Assembly: GCA_009841255.1 (NCBI GenBank)
Contig: VXMD01000024.1
Location: 1 to 64,000 of the forward strand
From: Candidatus Poribacteria bacterium
Lineage (GTDB): Bacteria; Poribacteria; WGA-4E; WGA-3G
DNA length: 64,000 bases
Direction: 5' to 3'
Below, piece after piece: positions 53,326-62,598 of the stretch. How positions within the stretch are numbered: the first letter of the stretch is position 1; each line of letters starts with the position of its first letter. The position numbers were made by a program, and so were the translations under genes. Below the pieces are notes generated by a model. It was not told the DNA's origin. It worked only from the letters and a program-made list of their open reading frames with translations, and made no database searches.

Positions 53326-53927
53326 TGCGTGTTAAATTCAAATCATGCCGCGGGCACGTAACTGTGTTATTGGGGTTGATGTGTCTATATTACGGTTGCA
53401 ACCTCGCTCAACAGTGGAGCGAGAACTACGCGCTCCTGCCGGGTGTAACCGCCAGCGATCCGGCAATCATCGATGGAAAACCGGAGACGATTGGGCAATC
53501 CCAACGTAAAAAGGGGTCAGGTAATGTCGTAACCGACCTTGATATTCCATCGGAGGCGATTATTTATTTGCCGGAGAAGAAGTCAGTCTATCGGATTGTG
53601 ATTCATTCCACGAATTTGGAAGAGTTCGAGTTGATGGCGTACAATTCGCGGGGTGAGTGGGACAAAATTTATGATCAGCGGAGTAACAAGGATCCGATCC
53701 TCGATATCCGCCTCAACAAAGTGGTCATGACAACGGGCATCAAACTGGTGGTGCATCGGACGACAGAGGACGCCGCTCGGAGACGGGAGAATGTCCAGAT
53801 TCGGCGCGAAAATGTGGAAATCAAAGAGGGACAGGTGCGGCGTGGGCGTTACCTTTATCATATAACAGGACCGACAACGGCACTCGCCAAGATTTCGGAG
53901 ATTGAGTTATATGGCTACGAGAATTAG
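53325..53927 (+). CDS. Putative lipoprotein with discoidin-like domain
   Basis: A 200-residue exported protein. LLGLMCLYYGC forms a lipobox, Cys25 being the lipid site. The mature part looks like a single galactose-binding/F5-8 C fold: PAIIDGKPETIGQ, IIYLPEKKSVYRIVIHST, FELMAYNSRGEWDKI, TGIKLVVHRTT and a closing ISEIELYGY. A run of Arg/Glu-rich residues (ENVQIRRENVEIKEGQVRRG) interrupts it. Translationally coupled to the metallopeptidase through TAATG, suggesting a shared surface role. Function unknown. Confidence 0.7.
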   Translation: MRVKFKSCRGHVTVLLGLMCLYYGCNLAQQWSENYALLPGVTASDPAIIDGKPETIGQSQRKKGSGNVVTDLDIPSEAIIYLPEKKSVYRIVIHSTNLEEFELMAYNSRGEWDKIYDQRSNKDPILDIRLNKVVMTTGIKLVVHRTTEDAARRRENVQIRRENVEIKEGQVRRGRYLYHITGPTTALAKISEIELYGYEN

Positions 53928-53975
53928 TCGGTCATTGTCAGAATCAGGATTTTAGGATTTGCAGGATTAAGAGTC

Positions 53976-53990
53976 GGGGTTAGAAACCCC
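53976..53990. repeat. Dispersed palindrome, GGGGTT type
   Basis: GGGGTT, AGA, AACCCC followed by TCCCACAATT. Same architecture as the other short palindromes but a different arm sequence. Confidence 0.65.
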
Positions 53991-54056
53991 TCCCACAATT
54001 GCAAGACTACGAACCCACCGTCAAAATAAGGCTAACAAAGCACTACTTTAGGATTC

Positions 54057-55184
54057 ATGCAGTCCACTCGGCTTCAACAGTATTTAGACCGATACCTTGG
54101 TATCCCACTTTGTATTCTGCTGCATTTATTTTCTAAGGGGATACCCGCAAAACCGACCCCGGAAAAGATTCTTTTCATCCAACTCTCTGCTTTGGGTGAC
54201 ACAATTTTGGCGATCCCTACCATTCGGGCGATACGACACACTTTTCCCGATGCCGAAGTCACAATATTAGCGTCCCCAACGAACCTCAATTATTTAGCGG
54301 CGTGCCCCTATATCGACAGACGGATTCCCTTCCATAAACCGGGAGGTCGGTTGATTTCGCTGTTGCGTCGCGAAAGATTCGATTGGGCAATCGACTTAGA
54401 GCATTGGCCCCGATTGAGCGCGCTGCTCGCTTACGCCACGGGTGCCCCGATGCGACTTGGGTTTTCTACGAAGAGACAGTATCGTCATTTCCTTTTCACA
54501 GAAACGGTGCCGCACATCCAAGGACGGCATGAGGTCCGCAACTTTTTGAGTCTCGCGGCGCGACTGAACTGTTCAGTCCAAGAACTTGGACTTGAGGTTT
54601 GGTGGCGTGAAAAGGAACGGACGTGGGTGCGCGAAGTTTTGGCAGCAGAGGGTATCTCCCTGGAGAAACCGCTGATTGTGCTACACCCAGAGGCGGGTAG
54701 ACGTGGTGAACCCCGGAGGCGATGGCCACAGGTCCGTTACGTGGCATTGGCGAACGCCCTCGTTGCAAGGTATGACGCGCAGATCGTTTTGACGGGCGCG
54801 CCTGATGAGGTGGCGGTCTCTGAAGAAATTGCCGAGCGGATGACCCATCGAGCAATTGTGCTTGCGGGACGAACAGGTGTCAACCAACTCGCCGCGCTTT
54901 TTGCGGACGCGACGTTGGTTGTGAGCGGCAATTGTGGTCCGATGCACCTCGCGGCGGCCGTCGGAACACCGGTTATCGGGTTGCATGGTCCCACGAATTT
55001 TGCGCAGTGGGGTCCTTGGAGTCGCGACGCGAGTATCGTACATGCGTCGATACCGTGTAGTCCGTGTCTTAATTTGGGGTTTGAGTATGGGTGTCAAGCA
55101 CTTCCAGATGGGACATCGCCGTGTATGCACACGGTTGCGGTTGCGGCTGTGCTTCGGGAGTGTGAAGAGTTGTTGGAGGAATAG
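54057..55184 (+). CDS. Glycosyltransferase family 9 (heptosyltransferase-like)
   Basis: A 375-residue GT-B enzyme of the ADP-heptose:LPS heptosyltransferase family. N-terminal ILFIQLSALGDTILAIPTIRAIRHTFPDAEV is diagnostic; the donor domain has LIVLHPEAGRRGEPRRRWP, NQLAALFADATLVVSGNCGPMHLAAAVGTPVIGLHGPT and a C-terminal cysteine-rich tail CSPCLNLGFEYGCQA. Acts on the lipopolysaccharide core at the inner face of the inner membrane, so an outer membrane is implied. No other LPS gene is adjacent. Confidence 0.9.
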   Translation: MQSTRLQQYLDRYLGIPLCILLHLFSKGIPAKPTPEKILFIQLSALGDTILAIPTIRAIRHTFPDAEVTILASPTNLNYLAACPYIDRRIPFHKPGGRLISLLRRERFDWAIDLEHWPRLSALLAYATGAPMRLGFSTKRQYRHFLFTETVPHIQGRHEVRNFLSLAARLNCSVQELGLEVWWREKERTWVREVLAAEGISLEKPLIVLHPEAGRRGEPRRRWPQVRYVALANALVARYDAQIVLTGAPDEVAVSEEIAERMTHRAIVLAGRTGVNQLAALFADATLVVSGNCGPMHLAAAVGTPVIGLHGPTNFAQWGPWSRDASIVHASIPCSPCLNLGFEYGCQALPDGTSPCMHTVAVAAVLRECEELLEE

Positions 55185-55203
55185 TTGTCATCGGAGGAAA
55201 ATA

Positions 55204-55234
55204 AAAAAGGCGAGGTTCTCGAACCTCGCCTTTT
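55204..55234. terminator. Bidirectional terminator between GT9 gene and groEL
   Basis: GGCGAGGTT (55209-55217), CTCG, AACCTCGCC (55222-55230), with A-run before and TTTT after, so it can end transcripts from both sides. It is also a member of the CGAGGTT palindrome family. Confidence 0.8.
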
Positions 55235-55248
55235 GTGTTACAGACGGT

Positions 55249-57182
<1,934 letters not shown>

Positions 57183-57225
57183 GTCGCTGAATTCCTCCTT
57201 GAGTATGGCGTGAAAATTGTGAGTC

Positions 57226-57284
57226 GCGAGTGAAACTCGCTCCTACAGCTTGTGTGAAAATTGTCGGGCGCGAGTGAAACTCGC
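57226..57284. repeat. Pair of identical hairpins in the groES leader
   Basis: The 15-base palindrome GCGAGTGAAACTCGC occurs twice, at 57226-57240 and 57270-57284, each preceded by TGAAAATTGT and followed by TCCTACAG or TCCTGCAG. The repeat unit is about 44 bases. Both would be transcribed in the groES leader. Confidence 0.85.
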
Positions 57285-57303
57285 TCCTGCAGTGCAGTAT
57301 GTT

Positions 57304-57320
57304 AGCAATTTTCATGCCAA
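57304..57320 (-). promoter_or_regulatory. Sigma-54 type promoter upstream of groESL
   Basis: On the minus strand TTGGCATG-AAAA-TTGCT (57320-57304) matches the -24/-12 consensus TTGGCACG-N4-TTGCA with GG and GC at the required spacing. Transcription would start near 57292 and give a leader of about 110 bases. Confidence 0.65.
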
Positions 57321-57359
57321 CCTCTAAAACTGCCATATCGTCAAGGTTACATGGAAGAA

Positions 57360-57376
57360 CGTGACATTTTGGCAGG
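57360..57376. promoter_or_regulatory. Partial second copy of the upstream palindrome
   Basis: CGTGACATTTTGGCAGG matches the 57426 palindrome at 13 of 17 positions, including ten consecutive bases, and lies exactly 66 bases from it, 40 bases upstream of the -24 box. Confidence 0.45.
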
Positions 57377-57425
57377 TTTTCTACCGTGACAACTTGTCGT
57401 ATAGAAAAATAAACCTGGAGACTAC

Positions 57426-57442
57426 TGTGCCATTTTGGCACA
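57426..57442. promoter_or_regulatory. Perfect palindrome upstream of groESL, candidate enhancer site
   Basis: TGTGCCA-TTT-TGGCACA is a perfect 7+3+7 dyad about 106 bases upstream of the sigma-54-like box, the normal distance for binding sites of bacterial enhancer-binding proteins. It resembles NtrC-type sites in layout only. Confidence 0.55.
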
Positions 57443-57460
57443 TGTTAACTGATAGCCCCT

Positions 57461-58447
57461 CTACGTAGCAGGACACGGAACCACTTGTCCTGTTTCCCCT
57501 GCACGATAGGCGGCGACGAGAATTTCGCTCGCTCTTAACCCATCATTTCCAGTTGTGATGGGTGTTACCCCGTTGTGTACACATGCCGCGAAATGCTCAA
57601 ATTGATATTGATACAGGTCCTCGTATTGTGAAGCGATTAATTGCTGTTCGCCCTCAAAATAGGTTTTGATTTTCCAACCATTGTCATTGTAGACCCACGC
57701 TGTGCCTTCCGTGCCGTAGAGTTCTAAAACGATATCACAGTGAGGCACTGAAAAACTGAGGTCAGTGAAAGCTTGCGCGCCGTTATCGAAACGCATGAAG
57801 ATGCCACCGGTTTCCTCGACAGCAGTGTTCTGGGTTGTGGTATTGTAAAACGCGCTGACGGCGTTCACCTCACCGATGAGGTAGCGGAGTAGGTCCACAC
57901 TATGTGGACCGAGATCCATGAAACATCCACCACCCCCTTTTTCCGGCTGTGCGCGCCACTCGTCTGGTGCCAGCTGGTACTGTTTCAGAAATGGCATACG
58001 CCCATGGATTATCGTTCCGAAACATCCTTCGTCTATCCATGTTCGGATCTGTTGGAAGCAGGAGTGAAACCGGAAGAGGAAGCAGACCTGCAAGTGGACC
58101 TCGTTTGTTTCGCAGGCGGCGATCATTTCCGTACATTCTTGCGGTGTGAGTGCCATCGGTTTATCACACAGCACATGCAAGCCGCGTTCCGCGGCGGCGA
58201 TTACCTGCTTGCAGTGTAGGTGAACGGGTGTTGAGACGTAGATTGCGTCGAGTGCCTCGTCTGCAAGGAGTGCATCAACAGTGGTATAGGCATTGGTTGC
58301 ACCGTATTCCCGTGCCAACCGTTCTGCGCGCGTCGCGTCGCGTGAGAGCAGGGCGTGGAGTTCTGCCCCCTCTGCCTTTTTAATGCCAGGCATTGCTCGG
58401 CGTTGTGCGACACTGCCTGCGCCTAATACACCCCATTTTAAGTTCAT
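57461..58447 (-). CDS. Gfo/Idh/MocA family oxidoreductase
   Basis: A 328-residue NAD(P)-dependent sugar or inositol dehydrogenase. N-terminal Rossmann motif GVLGAGSVAQRRAMPGI, then YVSTPVHLHCKQVI, the catalytic-site segment HVLCDKPMAL (EKP replaced by DKP), and GGGCFMDLGPHSVDLLRYLIG with the usual His. C-terminal alpha/beta domain complete. Substrate unknown. Own promoter; the intergenic space to groES holds regulatory palindromes. Confidence 0.89.
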   Translation of the reverse strand: MNLKWGVLGAGSVAQRRAMPGIKKAEGAELHALLSRDATRAERLAREYGATNAYTTVDALLADEALDAIYVSTPVHLHCKQVIAAAERGLHVLCDKPMALTPQECTEMIAACETNEVHLQVCFLFRFHSCFQQIRTWIDEGCFGTIIHGRMPFLKQYQLAPDEWRAQPEKGGGGCFMDLGPHSVDLLRYLIGEVNAVSAFYNTTTQNTAVEETGGIFMRFDNGAQAFTDLSFSVPHCDIVLELYGTEGTAWVYNDNGWKIKTYFEGEQQLIASQYEDLYQYQFEHFAACVHNGVTPITTGNDGLRASEILVAAYRAGETGQVVPCPAT

Positions 58448-58482
58448 CGTTTTTGGACCTCGTCTGTTTTGTTGTGCCGTAT

Positions 58483-58511
58483 ATTATAGGGGATTTCAGG
58501 TTATATTTCAA
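58483..58511 (-). promoter_or_regulatory. Sigma-70 promoter of the Gfo/Idh/MocA gene
   Basis: Minus-strand TTGAAA (58511-58506), 17 bases, TATAAT (58488-58483), 36 bases before the start codon. Confidence 0.65.
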
Positions 58512-58542
58512 GGTAGCTTTTAGCAACCAGCAGTCAGCGGTC

Positions 58543-58558
58543 GGGAATCAGAGTTCCC
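58543..58558. repeat. Dispersed palindrome, GGGAA type
   Basis: GGGAA, TCAGAG, TTCCC followed by TCCTACAAGG; a similar degenerate copy with CTCCTACAATG stands at 46829-46853. Confidence 0.5.
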
Positions 58559-58583
58559 TCCTACAAGGATAGACGGCTGATGG

Positions 58584-59342
58584 CTAATTACTGAACAAGA
58601 GATGCACACCGGTCGCGAACAGGAAAAAGAGGACGATTCTTGAAAAGAGGAGTTCCGGCACGCGGTTGTTCAGCGAGATACCTGTTAGTACACCTAATCC
58701 GATAAATGGAAGCAGTGCAAGTGCTTCAATCAGAATTTCGAAAGAGAAAAGTTGTAATTGGAAATAGAACGGAATTTTGATGAAATTGAGCAGGAAATAA
58801 GTGGCGGTTGTGGTTGCGACGAAGCCGGTGTTGCCCAAGCGTTGTGGGAGAAGGTACATGACGACGACGAGTCCCCCCATGTGTGCGAGGGTTGAGAACG
58901 CGCCCGCAAATATTCCCGCAAGTAGCCCTTGCCACGTTTTGAATTGGAGTGCCGTTTGGACGGGTTGCTCGGAATTTCCGAGGAGGGGTTGCCAATACGG
59001 ACGCAGGAATTCTAATATCGCAAATAAACTGGCGATGCCACCAATGACTTTTTTTAGATGGACATCCGAGATGTCCTTCAAAATCAGGCTCGCGAGCGTG
59101 ATGCCGAGTAAGGAACCGAGGATGAGTCGTGTGACACTTTGGCGATGCCACCGCTTCCAGTAGTGGGAGAGCGAGAAGATGTCTGTTGAGAACAGGAGTG
59201 GAAGCATCAACCCGATGACGTTTCGAGCACTGCGGAAATGCGTGAACATGGGGACGACGATCATGCCGATGCCGCCGCCGAAACCGGCTTTGCTGACACC
59301 GGTGAGCCATGCCCCGAAGCAGAGGATGATAATTTCGTAGAT
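58584..59342 (-). CDS. Sulfite exporter TauE/SafE family protein, non-ATG start likely
   Basis: A polytopic inner-membrane permease (about 252 residues, 7-8 spans). Family features include WLTGVSKAGFGGGIGMIVVPMF, the typical first-helix loop, and a repeat in the second half. The first ATG (59264) would remove the conserved first helix. The frame is open back to the codon at 59342 and a strong AGGAGG (59354-59349) stands 6 bases before ATC (59342-59340); ATT follows three codons later; there is no ATG, GTG or TTG between. I therefore extend the gene to 59342 and infer initiation at a rare codon, or a sequencing change in the start. Substrate (sulfite, sulfonate or other anion) unknown. Confidence 0.75.
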   Translation of the reverse strand: MYEIIILCFGAWLTGVSKAGFGGGIGMIVVPMFTHFRSARNVIGLMLPLLFSTDIFSLSHYWKRWHRQSVTRLILGSLLGITLASLILKDISDVHLKKVIGGIASLFAILEFLRPYWQPLLGNSEQPVQTALQFKTWQGLLAGIFAGAFSTLAHMGGLVVVMYLLPQRLGNTGFVATTTATYFLLNFIKIPFYFQLQLFSFEILIEALALLPFIGLGVLTGISLNNRVPELLFSRIVLFFLFATGVHLLFSN

Positions 59343-59354
59343 GGTGCTGCCTCC

Positions 59355-59627
59355 TTCTGAGTGAAGTGAGTATAACAGGTTATCCGTAAATTGTCAAAGG
59401 GCTATTAGGGGGTGGCAGGGTCATTCAGTTTTAAGAAATTGTCGGATTCCACGCCTTTTTTGCATGATCCAGCGTCCCTTCCCAGTAACGGGTGGGAACC
59501 CTGGTTGGGAAACCGCACCTACCGGGTTTGAGATGAAAACCCGACAGAACAGCAGAAGATTGTTACAGAACACCTTTTAACCGACTGCCGATAGTTTCCG
59601 ACAGATGACAGCCAATAGAAGAAATAT
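59355..59627. other. Intergenic region before rpsU
   Basis: No gene seen. Positions 59503-59525 contain a decayed half of the GGTGCGGTT palindrome (GGTTGGGAAACCGCACC) and 59605-59616 a GACAGCCAATAG-like fragment of the small simple-repeat family. The rest is not conserved in pattern. Confidence 0.5.
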
Positions 59628-59656
59628 TTGACATTCGGCGTGAGATGTGATATAAT
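59628..59656 (+). promoter_or_regulatory. Sigma-70 promoter of rpsU
   Basis: TTGACA (59628-59633), 17 bases, TATAAT (59651-59656), 48 bases before the ATG. Confidence 0.9.
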
Positions 59657-59703
59657 TTATGGAATGTTTTTGTAATTACATATTCCAACGGAGGCTTAAA
59701 AAA

Positions 59704-59940
59704 ATGGTTCAAGTAGAAGTAAGTGTCGATTCAGGTGAGGCGTTTGATCGCGCCCTTGCACGTTTTAAGAAGATGTGTGGAAAAGCTGGCATCGTCACTG
59801 AGATAAAAAAACGGAGTTTTTACGAGAAGCCGAGCGAAAAACGACGCAGGATTGAGATGAAACGGCAACGGAAGGTGAAACCCCGCAGAATGGGGGGTGA
59901 ACGTCCACAGTTTTATAACGGCGGTGGCAGTAATCGATAA
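59704..59940 (+). CDS. rpsU: 30S ribosomal protein S21
   Basis: S21 binds the 30S platform near the anti-Shine-Dalgarno. 78 residues, very basic: [36 protein letters not shown] and a C-terminal extension [17 protein letters not shown] that goes beyond the E. coli protein. ACGGAGG lies 8 bases before the ATG at 59704; a start at 59659 would place the RBS inside the gene and is rejected. Likely cotranscribed with the dsRBD gene 19 bases downstream. Confidence 0.92.
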   Translation: MVQVEVSVDSGEAFDRALARFKKMCGKAGIVTEIKKRSFYEKPSEKRRRIEMKRQRKVKPRRMGGERPQFYNGGGSNR

Positions 59941-59959
59941 ATAATTTGAGGAGGGATGT

Positions 59960-60481
59960 ATGGCAGATTTGGTTACCGGCGGCGAGGTTTTGGAGAATTA
60001 TAAAGGGCTTTTGATTCAATATTGCCAGGAACGTGGGTTAGGCCAACCGACTTATACCGAGACCCAGCACGGACCACCGGATTCCCCACAATGGCAGGTA
60101 ACCGTGTCCTACGGGACCTGGACCCATGAGACGCCTGATCCGATCCCCGGTTCAAAGAAATTTGCGCATCAAGTCGCCGCACAGCAGGTGTTAGACGAAA
60201 TCAATTCGCGGCGCGAGAGCTTTTTAGCGGGTGAAACAGCAGATCCAACCCCTATGCCCATTTCGGAACCAGTTCCAGATACAACTCCTCCGCTTGAAGT
60301 ACCTATATCGCTCGTGTCAAACGCCCTGATGATTGCAAACGAACGGCTTACCGCATCGCAACCTTCGCGGTACCGGACGGTTACAGATACCGAATTTTCG
60401 CAAAAACTCTCCAAATTGACGTTAGAGATTGTCCGGAATTTGCTTGAGAGGGCGGAAGCGGACAGGATTACATTTCGATGA
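59960..60481 (+). CDS. Stand-alone double-stranded RNA-binding domain protein
   Basis: A 173-residue protein whose first 85 residues have the dsRBD pattern: alpha-1 VLENYKGLLIQYCQERGLGQPTY, beta strands WQVTVSYGTW, and the alpha-2 binding helix GSKKFAHQVAAQQVLDEI with its conserved Lys-Lys. A Pro/Thr-rich linker follows, then a helical C-terminal segment (LVSNALMIANERL, SQKLSKLTLEIVRNLLERAEA) without known motif. In bacteria dsRBDs are nearly always joined to RNase III; here there is no nuclease domain. GAGGAGG eight bases before the ATG. Downstream of rpsU, so a ribosome or RNA role is plausible. Confidence 0.75.
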   Translation: MADLVTGGEVLENYKGLLIQYCQERGLGQPTYTETQHGPPDSPQWQVTVSYGTWTHETPDPIPGSKKFAHQVAAQQVLDEINSRRESFLAGETADPTPMPISEPVPDTTPPLEVPISLVSNALMIANERLTASQPSRYRTVTDTEFSQKLSKLTLEIVRNLLERAEADRITFR

Positions 60482-60509
60482 TAGGGCGGTCGGCAGTCAG
60501 CAGTCAGTA

Positions 60510-60540
60510 GGCGAGGTTTTTTAACCTCGCCGTTTTTTTT
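60510..60540 (+). terminator. Rho-independent terminator after the dsRBD gene
   Basis: GGCGAGGTT (60510-60518), TTTT, AACCTCGCC (60523-60531), then G and nine T. Confidence 0.85.
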
Positions 60541-60569
60541 TGACATTTCATAAGAAGATGCTATATAAT
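60540..60569 (+). promoter_or_regulatory. Sigma-70 promoter reading into the methyltransferase gene antisense
   Basis: TTGACA (60540-60545), 18 bases, TATAAT (60564-60569) immediately after a terminator. The next plus-strand gene starts at 61296, so the transcript would first run opposite the methyltransferase gene. Confidence 0.55.
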
Positions 60570-60586
60570 ACGGGAAATAGGCGTAC

Positions 60587-61288
60587 TTACGGCTTCTTTC
60601 CGATGAAATAGACGGCTGATGCTAAAATATGGGTATCTTTATGTAGGGAGAGTGGCACATCTAACAGCAGGATCGGAAATGTGATCCATCCGACGATAAG
60701 AGAGATTGCTTTCGCGAGGAGTAGGCTACCGAACGAACAAACCAATCCGACGTATTCTCGGAAGATCCAGTGTAAAGAGGTTGTCGGACCGGCGCAGGGA
60801 CCACTCTCGAGTTCAGAGAAGGCAGCGCAGAGTTGGACGATGCCGGGGACAGTCCAGCGCTGATAATCGTGAGGAGAGGCGTGATAGCCTTGTAGGAACG
60901 GGACGGCGATGCAGATATTGCCCCCAGGTTTCAGGACCCGGTAGATCTCTGAGACAACGAGATTCGGTGAGCGGACATGCTCAAGGACGGCTTCAGAGAT
61001 TACCGCGTCAAAGGCATCGTTGCTGAACGGTAAAAAGTGTCCATCGGCGACGATATCGACTTCAGGTGTTATCTCGATTTCGAGGTTGATGACGTTTGGC
61101 GCCCGGCGGCGAGCACCAGCACCGAGATCCAAGATTTTTGCGTCAGGACCGAGACGCTGGAGCAGTTTCCTGACACAGCGATTCCAGCGTGGGGCAGGAT
61201 ACGGACATCCGATGAGGTAAGATAAGAACGGGTTTTGCCTAAATTTGCGTTTTAAGCGTGAAATCAAATCCGGTTTCGAGTCTGTCAT
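60587..61288 (-). CDS. Class I SAM-dependent methyltransferase
   Basis: A 233-residue Methyltransf_11-type enzyme. SAM motif I ILDLGAGARRRAPNVINLEIE, motif II VISEAVLEHVRSPNLVVSEIYRVLKPGG, then AVPFLQGYHASPHDYQRWT; the C-terminal hydrophobic stretch (LIVGWITFPILLLDVPL) may bind membrane. Similar enzymes modify glycolipids or polysaccharide precursors. Starts only seven bases from the divergent YihY gene, so there is no room for a promoter between the two coding regions. Confidence 0.85.
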   Translation of the reverse strand: MTDSKPDLISRLKRKFRQNPFLSYLIGCPYPAPRWNRCVRKLLQRLGPDAKILDLGAGARRRAPNVINLEIEITPEVDIVADGHFLPFSNDAFDAVISEAVLEHVRSPNLVVSEIYRVLKPGGNICIAVPFLQGYHASPHDYQRWTVPGIVQLCAAFSELESGPCAGPTTSLHWIFREYVGLVCSFGSLLLAKAISLIVGWITFPILLLDVPLSLHKDTHILASAVYFIGKKP

Positions 61289-61295
61289 AAGGACG

Positions 61296-62528
61296 ATGAT
61301 ACATAACCTTTCCGAAAAATATGAGGGATATTTTCGCGGTGCCCGGGTGTCTGTCTTGCGTCTCGGTGTGAACGTCTGGCATCAATTCATGGTGCATAAA
61401 TGTCTCCAGCAGGCATCATCGTTGGCGTTTAACACATTGCTATGCCTTGTGCCGCTGTCGGCAGTCGCCCTATTTTTGCTGAAAACGTTTGGTGTTGTGG
61501 AAGATGGCAACTCACCGTTAATCGCGATGCTTCGTGATAACTTCCTGCCGCGCTATAGTGCTGAGGAAATTGTATCAGAACTCTCAGGATTTGCCAATAG
61601 AAATCTTGGTGGGTTGAGTGTAGGTGGGTTCCTGCTGTTTCTGTTGGTCTCGACGATGCTGTTTATGTCGGTAGAGCAACACTTTAACGATATTTGGGGT
61701 GCGCGGCGCCGGTTGCCGGTGGTGCAAGCGTTCCAGAAATACGCTGTCTTCTATACATTACTCTCCGTGGGACCGCTGCTCATTTGGCTTTTCTTTTCGA
61801 CAGCTACCAACTGGGTGTTCGGACATGTGTTCCCCTGGGTGCTGGTCTACTGTCTCTTTTTTCTGATGTACATTGCGATGCCGAATACGTTCGTGAAGTG
61901 GAGTGCGGCACTGCTCGGTACATTCGTTGCCGGGACGTTCTTCCAGATCGCCCGGATCGCCTTTGGACGTTATCTTGAGTTGGTGTGGCAGAACTATAGT
62001 GACGTCTATGGCGCGCTGGCAATGCTGATTATCTTTGCTATCTGGATATATGTGGCGTGGGTGGTGATCCTGCTCGGTGCGGAGGTCTCGAATTCTGTCC
62101 AACATTTCCATCAACAGGAAGCGACAGGCGGACGGTCTCGCTATGAGACTAACGGTTATTTGAACGCGTCCGGTGTTATTGCGTTGTTTCTGATTGTTGC
62201 GGAGCGTTTTGCGAAGGGCGAGGGTGCGTGTTTGGTGGAAGAGGTCGTTGCACGTTCAGGGGTTTCAGCAGAGGTTGTGCATCAGAGTTTTGAACGGTTC
62301 AAGGCGGCGGGGTTAATCTATGAGGTTGAAGGAGATACGGATGGGTATCTCCCGGCGCGTGCGTTAGAGGACATTACGCTGGCAACACTTGTGGATGCGG
62401 TTGAGGGTGAAATGACGATGCTTTTTGCGAAGGGGATATCATCTGAGTCAGGTGTGCGCGTGTTGGAAACGCTTCAACGGTCTCAGCGGGACGGCTTGGA
62501 GAAGGTTACGGTGGCGTCGCTGGTGTAG
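61296..62528 (+). CDS. YihY/virulence factor BrkB family membrane protein
   Basis: A 410-residue integral membrane protein. Six hydrophobic segments lie within about 50-270 (KCLQQASSLAFNTLLCLVPLSAVALFLL, VGGFLLFLLVSTMLFMSVEQHFNDIWGARR, then later spans; each cited only in part), with the conserved WGARR loop. The soluble C-terminal part (about 290-410) is helix-rich with LFLIVAERFAKGEGACLVEEVVARSGVSAEVVHQSFERFKAAGLI, a winged-helix-like region common in this family (in part). ATG 61296 with AAGGA immediately upstream; the TTG at 61245 would overlap the methyltransferase gene. Function in the family is unclear; often linked to RNase BN by an old error. Confidence 0.86.
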   Translation: MIHNLSEKYEGYFRGARVSVLRLGVNVWHQFMVHKCLQQASSLAFNTLLCLVPLSAVALFLLKTFGVVEDGNSPLIAMLRDNFLPRYSAEEIVSELSGFANRNLGGLSVGGFLLFLLVSTMLFMSVEQHFNDIWGARRRLPVVQAFQKYAVFYTLLSVGPLLIWLFFSTATNWVFGHVFPWVLVYCLFFLMYIAMPNTFVKWSAALLGTFVAGTFFQIARIAFGRYLELVWQNYSDVYGALAMLIIFAIWIYVAWVVILLGAEVSNSVQHFHQQEATGGRSRYETNGYLNASGVIALFLIVAERFAKGEGACLVEEVVARSGVSAEVVHQSFERFKAAGLIYEVEGDTDGYLPARALEDITLATLVDAVEGEMTMLFAKGISSESGVRVLETLQRSQRDGLEKVTVASLV

Positions 62529-62554
62529 TGTCTTCCCAATGATGAAAGAGATCC

Positions 62555-62575
62555 GGTGCGGTTACAAACCGCACC
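62555..62575. repeat. Dispersed palindrome, GGTGCGGTT type
   Basis: GGTGCGGTT, ACA, AACCGCACC, then TACCGG, between the YihY gene and the convergent monooxygenase gene. Confidence 0.8.
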
Positions 62576-62598
62576 TACCGGATAAGAAAAAATTGGGG

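Noticed and set aside
57426-57442. NifA upstream activator site
   Set aside because: The outer TGT and ACA are 11 bases apart; NifA sites have 10. The palindrome is left without a named regulator.
57183-57460. CIRCE (HrcA) operator upstream of groES
   Set aside because: No TTAGCACTC-N9-GAGTGCTAA or near match; GAGTGAAACTC is a short hairpin of other design.
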